From Nitrospiraceae bacterium (GTDB taxonomy: Bacteria > Nitrospirota > Nitrospiria > Nitrospirales > Nitrospiraceae): a DNA stretch of 11,384 nucleotides. Positions 7,020 to 11,384 of the stretch are shown one piece after another. The stretch spans positions 1 to 11,384 of the forward strand of contig JAICXS010000017.1 of NCBI GenBank assembly GCA_025934615.1, given 5' to 3'. Below the pieces are notes generated by a model that was given only the letters and a program-made list of their open reading frames with translations, was not told the origin of the DNA and did no database searches. Position numbers and translations under genes: made by a program. How positions within the stretch are numbered: position 1 is the stretch's first letter; each line of letters starts with the position of its first letter.

Positions 7020-7035
7020 GTACGTCAGTACATGA
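6989..7035 (+). promoter_or_regulatory. Inverted repeat covering the pyrR start codon
   Basis: TCATGTAC (6989-6996) is perfectly complementary to GTACATGA (7028-7035), which contains the pyrR ATG at 7032-7034. The loop is 31 nt. If formed in RNA it would hide the start codon, which also lacks a nearby Shine-Dalgarno. Confidence 0.45.
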
Positions 7036-7616
7036 TGACCGGTGAAAAAAAAGAAAAACTCGTCATGGATGGCAGCGAGGTGGCTCGAGCCGTGACGCGC
7101 ATTGCCCACGAGATTTTGGAACGGAACAAGGGCACACACAATTTAGCGCTTGTCGGCATCCGCACGGGCGGTGTGTATCTCGCACATCGGTTAGTGAAAC
7201 GCATGTTCGAAATCGAGCAGGTGCAGGTCCCGTCCGGAGATCTCGACATCACGCTGTATCGGGACGATTTGTCGATGCGCAAAGACCAGCCCATCCTGCG
7301 CAAGACGACGATCCCGTTTGACATCTCCGATTTGAAAATCGTGTTGGTCGACGATGTGTTCTTTACCGGTCGAACCATCCGCGCAGCCATGGACGGTCTC
7401 ATGGATCTGGGGCGGCCGGCCGAAATTCAGTTGGCCGTCTTGGTGGATCGAGGCCATCGCCAACTACCGATCCGCGCCAACTACATCGGAAAGAATGTGC
7501 CCACATCCCGCGATGAGATCATGCAGGTATTTTTAGAAGAAGAAGGCGAGGATGACCGCGTCGTCATTCTCAAAGACGCCAAAGAAGCCCAAGAACCAGC
7601 GGGAGGCGCCCCATGA
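7032..7616 (+). CDS. pyrR: PyrR, pyr operon RNA-binding attenuator / uracil phosphoribosyltransferase
   Basis: Cytoplasmic regulator that binds pyr leader RNA in response to UMP/UTP versus PRPP, and in many species also makes UMP from uracil and PRPP. The 194-residue product aligns through the family: VTRIAHEILERNKG (21-34), LVGIRTGGVYLAHRL (40-54), DITLYRDDLS (72-81), the PRPP loop VLVDDVFFTGRTIRAAMD (104-121), and LAVLVDRGHRQLPIRANYIGKNVPTS (134-159). About 15 extra C-terminal residues (EAQEPAGGAP end) go beyond the Bacillus length. A double ATG occurs at 7032 and 7035; neither has a good Shine-Dalgarno, and an internal ATG at 7065 is possible. First gene of the operon, preceded by its own attenuator, so PyrR is presumably autoregulated. 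It overlaps pyrB by 4 nt. Confidence 0.96.
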   Translation: MMTGEKKEKLVMDGSEVARAVTRIAHEILERNKGTHNLALVGIRTGGVYLAHRLVKRMFEIEQVQVPSGDLDITLYRDDLSMRKDQPILRKTTIPFDISDLKIVLVDDVFFTGRTIRAAMDGLMDLGRPAEIQLAVLVDRGHRQLPIRANYIGKNVPTSRDEIMQVFLEEEGEDDRVVILKDAKEAQEPAGGAP

Positions 7617-8536
7617 GTCTCAAGCACAAGGACTTGACCGGCATTGCGTCTTTGAACGCCGACGAGATTATGCAAATTCTTGAGACGGCCGACTCGTTCA
7701 AGGAAGTGACGGGACGGGAAATCAAGAAGGTGCCGGCGCTCAGAGGGAAAACGGTGGTGAATCTCTTTTTTGAGCCCAGCACACGGACGCGGACCTCCTT
7801 CGAGCTGGCGGCGAAACGGTTGAGCGCCGACGTCATCAATTTTTCACCGTCCAACAGCAGTGTGGTGAAAGGCGAAACACTTCTCGACACGGCGCGAAAC
7901 ATTGAAGCCATGCAAGCGGATATCATTGTCCTGCGTCATTCGTCGGCAGGGGCGGCGGAAACGCTCGCGAGAGGCGTCAAGTCCTCCGTCATCAATGCCG
8001 GTGACGGCTGGCACGAGCATCCGACCCAAGCCCTCTTGGACCTGTTCACCCTGCGCGAAAAAAAATTAGAACTCAAGGGACTGAAGGTTGCGATCGTCGG
8101 AGATGTCGCGCATAGCCGGGTCGCACGTTCGAACGTGTACGCCCTGACGAAGCTCGGAGCGAATGTCCGAGTCGTAGGCCCTCCCACGATGATGCCGGCC
8201 TGCGTCGAGCGGCTCGGCGTGAAGGTATATTACGATCTCGATCACGGTCTGCGGGACGTAGATGTCATTATGATGCTGCGCCTGCAGTTAGAACGGCAGG
8301 GGCGGGCGCTCTTTTCGACTATTCGCGAATATTCGCGCTTGTATGGTTTAACCCCAGAGCGGCTCAAACTGGCCAAGCCCGGCGCGCTCGTCATGCATCC
8401 GGGCCCGATCAATCGTGGCGTGGAGATCGCCCCTGAAATTGCGGACGGTTTTTCTTCCGTCATTCTCGATCAAGTGACCAACGGGGTGGCGGTGCGCATG
8501 GCCGTCTTATACTTACTCAGCGGTGCAGGGAATTAA
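7613..8536 (+). CDS. pyrB: Aspartate carbamoyltransferase catalytic subunit
   Basis: Condenses carbamoyl phosphate with L-aspartate to N-carbamoyl-L-aspartate, the committed step of UMP synthesis, in the cytoplasm. The 307 residues show the carbamoyl-phosphate-binding FFEPSTRTRTSFE (52-64), the 80s-loop lysine in SSVVKGETLLDT (82-93), RHSSAG near 108-113, HPTQALLDLFT (136-146), the Asp-domain DVDVIMMLRLQLERQ, and HPGPINRGVEI (262-272). All catalytic segments are intact. Start ATG overlaps the pyrR stop (ATGA) and follows GGGAGG at 7601-7606 with 6-nt spacing, so translation should be strong and coupled. No pyrI regulatory-subunit gene is seen, so control is likely through PyrR attenuation. 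pyrC follows after 42 nt; in Aquifex, class I dihydroorotase and PyrB form one complex, and the adjacency would fit that here. Confidence 0.97.
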   Translation: MSLKHKDLTGIASLNADEIMQILETADSFKEVTGREIKKVPALRGKTVVNLFFEPSTRTRTSFELAAKRLSADVINFSPSNSSVVKGETLLDTARNIEAMQADIIVLRHSSAGAAETLARGVKSSVINAGDGWHEHPTQALLDLFTLREKKLELKGLKVAIVGDVAHSRVARSNVYALTKLGANVRVVGPPTMMPACVERLGVKVYYDLDHGLRDVDVIMMLRLQLERQGRALFSTIREYSRLYGLTPERLKLAKPGALVMHPGPINRGVEIAPEIADGFSSVILDQVTNGVAVRMAVLYLLSGAGN

Positions 8537-8578
8537 GTCATCTGTTGACTTGCTGATTAACCGGAAAGAATTACCAGA

Positions 8579-9898
8579 ATGAACCAATCGTCACATCAAC
8601 CCATTCTCATTCAAGGCGGTCATGTCATTGATCCTGGACGTATCAATGGTGTCGCCGATGTCCTCATCGAAGAGGGAAAGGTTGTGGCAGTTGGCCCAAA
8701 CCTCATAAAAAAAACCAAGCAGAAGACTGATTCCATCCAGATCATCGATGCACGTAATAAATTGGTTTTGCCGGGATTCGTCGATCTTCATGTCCATCTG
8801 CGCGAACCAGGGTTTGAATACAAAGAGACCATCAAATCGGGAACGGCCGCCGCCGCGGCCGGCGGTTTTACATCCGTTTGTTGCATGCCGAATACGCATC
8901 CCGTCAACGATACGCAGGCCATCACCGAATTTATTCTTGAACAGGCACGCGCGGCCGGCAATGCACGTGTGTTTCCGGTCGGCGCGATTACAAAGGGCTC
9001 GGAAGGCAAAGAACTGGCCGAGATCGGCGATTTGCGCCGCGCCGGATGTGTCGCGATTTCCGATGACGGTCAGCCGGTGATGAACAGCATGGTCATGCGG
9101 CGGGCGATGGAATACGCGCTCGCGTTCGATGTCCCGGTCATCGATCATTGTGAAGATTTGCATCTGTCCGAAGGCGGGTGCATGAACGAAGGAATCGTCT
9201 CGACGCAGCTTGGCCTGCAAGGCGTGCCGGCTGCGGCCGAGGATGTGATGGTCTCACGCAACTTGGCGCTGGCCGAGTTGACCGGCGCGCGGTTGCATTT
9301 GGCGCATCTCAGCACCGTCGGCTCCGTGCGGATGGTGCGGGACGCGAAGGCGCGCGGCGTTCGGGTCACGGCCGAAGCCTGCCCGCATCATTTTACTTTG
9401 ACGGAAGAAGCCGTACGCGGCTTCAACACCTTAGCCAAGATGAATCCCCCGCTCCGGACGTGGGATGACGTGCACGCCATCAAGGAAGGGTTGCGTGACG
9501 GCACCATCGATGCCATCGCGACAGATCATGCTCCTCATGCGGGACAGGAGAAGCAACAGGAGTTTGCCGCCGCGCCCAACGGTGTGGTCGGACTCGAAAC
9601 CGCATTTCCACTGACCTTGGCGCTTGTAGAGGAGGGCATCCTCACATTGGAATCGGCGGTTGAAAAACTGACGACCGCTCCAGCCAAGGCATTCAGTTTG
9701 AGCAACGGCAGTCTGGCCGTGGGAGTCGAAGCCGATGTCGCGATCGTCGATCCGCAAGAAACCTGGGAAATCGATCCATCACGTTTCCGCTCAAAAAGTC
9801 GGAACACGCCCTTCGCCGGATGGAAAGTGAAAGGACGCGTCCTAATGACGTTGCTCGGTGGACGAATCGTGTATCAGGCCGAGGAACAATTCAGGTAA
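8579..9898 (+). CDS. pyrC: Dihydroorotase, class I
   Basis: Zinc amidohydrolase that cyclises N-carbamoyl-aspartate to dihydroorotate. The 439-residue protein has the class I layout: a small N-terminal beta region, the first metal motif GFVDLHVHLREPG (66-78) with His71 and His73, CMPNTHPVND (102-111), SDDGQPV with Asp163, IDHCED with His190, LHLAHLST with His243, ACPHHFTL, MNPPLR, and ATDHAPH with catalytic Asp316. All ligands known from Aquifex and Bacillus class I enzymes are present, so it should be active rather than a pseudo-dihydroorotase. The C terminus returns to the beta-sandwich (NTPFAGWKVKGRV). ATG 8579 has only a weak GGAAAG upstream; no better start is present. It follows pyrB by 42 nt and belongs to the same operon. 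Confidence 0.97.
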   Translation: MNQSSHQPILIQGGHVIDPGRINGVADVLIEEGKVVAVGPNLIKKTKQKTDSIQIIDARNKLVLPGFVDLHVHLREPGFEYKETIKSGTAAAAAGGFTSVCCMPNTHPVNDTQAITEFILEQARAAGNARVFPVGAITKGSEGKELAEIGDLRRAGCVAISDDGQPVMNSMVMRRAMEYALAFDVPVIDHCEDLHLSEGGCMNEGIVSTQLGLQGVPAAAEDVMVSRNLALAELTGARLHLAHLSTVGSVRMVRDAKARGVRVTAEACPHHFTLTEEAVRGFNTLAKMNPPLRTWDDVHAIKEGLRDGTIDAIATDHAPHAGQEKQQEFAAAPNGVVGLETAFPLTLALVEEGILTLESAVEKLTTAPAKAFSLSNGSLAVGVEADVAIVDPQETWEIDPSRFRSKSRNTPFAGWKVKGRVLMTLLGGRIVYQAEEQFR

Positions 9899-9971
9899 TT
9901 GAGTAATCACTAATGAAGTAACTGCCACCACGTACTCCAATTACTATTTACTTACTTACCAATTACTTCAT
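9897..9971 (+). repeat. AT-rich spacer element, copy B (between pyrC and the membrane-protein gene)
   Basis: Starts inside the pyrC stop and reaches the next ATG. It holds AATTGAGTAA, AATGAAG (9912-9918), GTACTCCAATTACT (9932-9945), then TTACTTACTTACC and AATTACTTC (9961-9969), giving a loose 7-nt rhythm of (A)ATTACT words. ATGAAGTAACTG (9913-9924) pairs with CAATTACTTCAT (9960-9971) with one mismatch, so the start codon at 9970 falls in the 3' arm. Confidence 0.6.
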
Positions 9972-10506
9972 GCAATTGACGGTTCACGAACGCGCCACCG
10001 CTCGATGGGTCATCGTCTGTTACACGCTCGAATTGCTGGCGCTTGCAATCTGGATTGGCGGGTTAGTCGTGATCGTCGCAGCCGTCATCCCGGCCGTCTT
10101 TAACTCCTTCGGTATGGAGCCGGGCGGTCGGTTTCTGACACGGGTGTTTGAAGGCTATAACCGGTTCGTGTTGATGAGTGCCGGAATGTTGGTGATCGGC
10201 GCCATGTCTCGAACCAGGCTCAGCCGTGCGGTTGCCATCGCCCCTGTGGGACTCTCGCGGATTGAATGGGCTGTGACCATCACCTTGATCGTCTTGGCCG
10301 TAATGGTGATCTGTGTGTTGGAGCCATCTTCTGTGCGCTTGCAAGAACAGGCGTTTGCCATCAAGGATGAAGCGGAGCGAAAGACTGCCTATGAATCGTT
10401 TTTCAAATCACATACGATTGTCAGAGCCCTCTATGTCGTGAATCTGGGCTTGGCGATCGGGTTAATTCCTATCAAGGTAAGATCGTTATTCGCCGTCGGG
10501 AGATAA
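9970..10506 (+). CDS. Small four-helix membrane protein, DUF4149/TMEM205-like
   Basis: A 178-residue inner-membrane protein with four hydrophobic spans near residues 13-40, 64-82, 97-118 and 150-168. The first span with LALAIWIGGLVVIVAAVIPAVF, followed by GRFLTRVFEGYNRF, matches my recollection of the DUF4149 (TMEM205-like) family, whose biochemical role is unknown. A charged stretch QEQAFAIKDEAERKTAYESFFKSHTI between spans three and four is also typical. It lies between pyrC and carA on the same strand with gaps of 71 and 104 nt, so co-transcription is likely, but nothing in the sequence links it to pyrimidine synthesis. No Shine-Dalgarno precedes the ATG; the bases there belong to the AT-rich spacer element. 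Confidence 0.85.
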   Translation: MQLTVHERATARWVIVCYTLELLALAIWIGGLVVIVAAVIPAVFNSFGMEPGGRFLTRVFEGYNRFVLMSAGMLVIGAMSRTRLSRAVAIAPVGLSRIEWAVTITLIVLAVMVICVLEPSSVRLQEQAFAIKDEAERKTAYESFFKSHTIVRALYVVNLGLAIGLIPIKVRSLFAVGR

Positions 10507-10521
10507 TGAAGGAAGTGGAGC

Positions 10522-10580
10522 AATGAAGTAATTAAACAACCTCGACAATTACTCCATTATTGATGTACTCGATTACTCCC
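10522..10580 (+). repeat. AT-rich spacer element, copy C (before carA)
   Basis: AATGAAGTAATT (10522-10533) and AATTACTCCATT (10547-10558) form a 12-bp hairpin with one mismatch and a 13-nt loop. GTACTCGATTACTCCC (10565-10580) follows. The carA Shine-Dalgarno and start lie outside the element. No T-run follows the hairpin, so it is not a classical terminator. Confidence 0.6.
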
Positions 10581-10610
10581 GATGAGATTTACCATATTCA
10601 AGGATCATCG

Positions 10611-11384
10611 ATGACAAAGAAAGCAGTTCTCGCATTGGGGGATGGCACGGTCTTCCAAGGCCGCGCGCTTGGCTTCGAAGGTGAGACGCTAGGGGAGGTA
10701 GTTTTCCACACCGCCATGACGGGCTACCAGGAAATTCTCACCGATCCTTCTTATAAGGGGCAGATTGTGACCATGACCTGTCCCCACATCGGCAATTATG
10801 GAGTGGCGAAAGAAGATGTCGAATCGCGGCGGATCTGGGCTGAAGGGTTTATCATCAAAGAGTCCAGTCGGCGTCCGAGCAACTGGCGAGCCGAGCACAC
10901 GCTGGACGAGTATCTCCGGGCGGCTCGCGTCGTGGGGATTGAAGGGATCGATACGAGAGAGTTGACCAGGCATCTACGCGATGCGGGATCTCAGCAAGGA
11001 CTCATTTCTCATTTGGATATGGATTCGCGCGCGGCGGTGGAAAAGGCGCGGGCGGCGGCCTCGATGATCGGACGGGATTTGACTGCGGACGTGACCTGCG
11101 CACAGCCTTATGAGTGGACCAGCGGGTCGGGGCTTTGGGAACCTGAATCCTATGGGCAGAGTCGCCGATCTGATAGACGCCATCATGTCGTCGTCTACGA
11201 TTTCGGCGTGAAGCACAATATTCTGCGTCGGCTCATCGATGTAGGTTGCGCCGTGACGGTCGTGCCCGCGTCAACCCCCGCGGCGGGGCTAAAAGCGCCC
11301 AAGCCCCAGGGGGTAGTCCACACGAAAGGTACCCGCGATCCACAAACCCGGCCCAAGTCGGGCAAGGCGATACCAAACATGATA
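10611..11384 (+). CDS. carA: Carbamoyl-phosphate synthase small (glutaminase) subunit, 3' end beyond window
   Basis: Glutaminase subunit that supplies ammonia to CarB for carbamoyl phosphate, used by PyrB and by arginine synthesis. The first 258 codons are present. Family segments are clear: LALGDGTVFQGRALGF near the start, EVVFHTAMTGYQEILTDPSYKGQIVTM, CPHIGNYGV, DVESRR, GFIIKESSRRPSNWRA, VGIEGIDTRELTRHLRDAGSQQGLIS, and VVVYDFGVKHNILRRL opening the glutaminase domain. Start ATG follows AAGGA (10600-10604) with 6-nt spacing. The last ~40 codons stay in frame but lose the near-invariant LSNGPGDP, reading HTKGTRDP (see findings). The glutaminase Cys/His/Glu triad lies beyond the edge. It is the last visible gene of the pyr operon; carB would be expected next. 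Confidence 0.95.
   Translation, partial: MTKKAVLALGDGTVFQGRALGFEGETLGEVVFHTAMTGYQEILTDPSYKGQIVTMTCPHIGNYGVAKEDVESRRIWAEGFIIKESSRRPSNWRAEHTLDEYLRAARVVGIEGIDTRELTRHLRDAGSQQGLISHLDMDSRAAVEKARAAASMIGRDLTADVTCAQPYEWTSGSGLWEPESYGQSRRSDRRHHVVVYDFGVKHNILRRLIDVGCAVTVVPASTPAAGLKAPKPQGVVHTKGTRDPQTRPKSGKAIPNMI

Noticed and set aside
8537..8578. GTCA-TCTGT-TGAC hairpin in the pyrB-pyrC gap as a terminator
   Set aside because: A 4-bp stem with no T-run; pyrC has no other promoter visible and clearly continues the operon.

Overview
The window looks like chromosomal core sequence of a GC-rich Gram-negative bacterium, most likely a Nitrospira-type organism (Nitrospirota). This is inferred from the flavour of the proteins and the pyrR-pyrB-pyrC-carA order, not from a marker gene. 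There are no rRNA or tRNA genes, insertion sequences or CRISPR arrays. Both ends cut a gene: a membrane protein at base 1 and carA at base 11384.

Left third (1-3355, minus strand): an envelope glycan or lipid-carrier module. A GtrB/ArnC-type family 2 glycosyltransferase (2315-3355) overlaps by 4 nt a UPF0104/AglD-type flippase-like membrane protein (1296-2318). After a 355-nt spacer comes the N-terminal 313 residues of a large polytopic protein that resembles GT-C glycosyltransferases or YYY-motif membrane proteins (1-940). A sensible model is a polyprenyl-phosphate-sugar synthase feeding a membrane glycosyltransferase.

Middle (3356-6783, plus strand): a divergent promoter region with an inverted repeat over a good sigma70-type promoter, then proA (glutamate-5-semialdehyde dehydrogenase) with an 18-bp in-frame tandem duplication near its N terminus. 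A 98-nt inverted-repeat element begins at the base after the proA stop. It is followed by a 600-residue protein of unknown function with a methyltransferase-like C terminus.

Right half (6758-11384, plus strand): a pyrimidine biosynthesis operon, pyrR-pyrB-pyrC-(small membrane protein)-carA. It starts with a promoter (TTGACA-N17-TAAGAT) overlapping the stop codon of the upstream gene. The leader carries a textbook-like PyrR attenuator: a PyrR-binding hairpin with UCCAGUGAGG and AAGG, an insulated middle hairpin, an intrinsic terminator with 7 T, and an alternative antiterminator pairing that fits with one bulged base. PyrR, loaded with UMP, would stabilise the first hairpin and so stop transcription; carA makes carbamoyl phosphate with carB (probably just outside), PyrB makes carbamoyl aspartate and PyrC makes dihydroorotate.

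The most novel signal I see is a set of three related AT-rich spacers (before pyrR, after pyrC, before carA) that share AATGAAG, GTACT and ATTACT(T/C)C words. Two of them fold the start codon of the following gene into a hairpin. The last ~100 bases of the window encode a CarA segment where nearly every residue of a normally invariant motif is changed without a frameshift, which looks like contig-end sequencing error.
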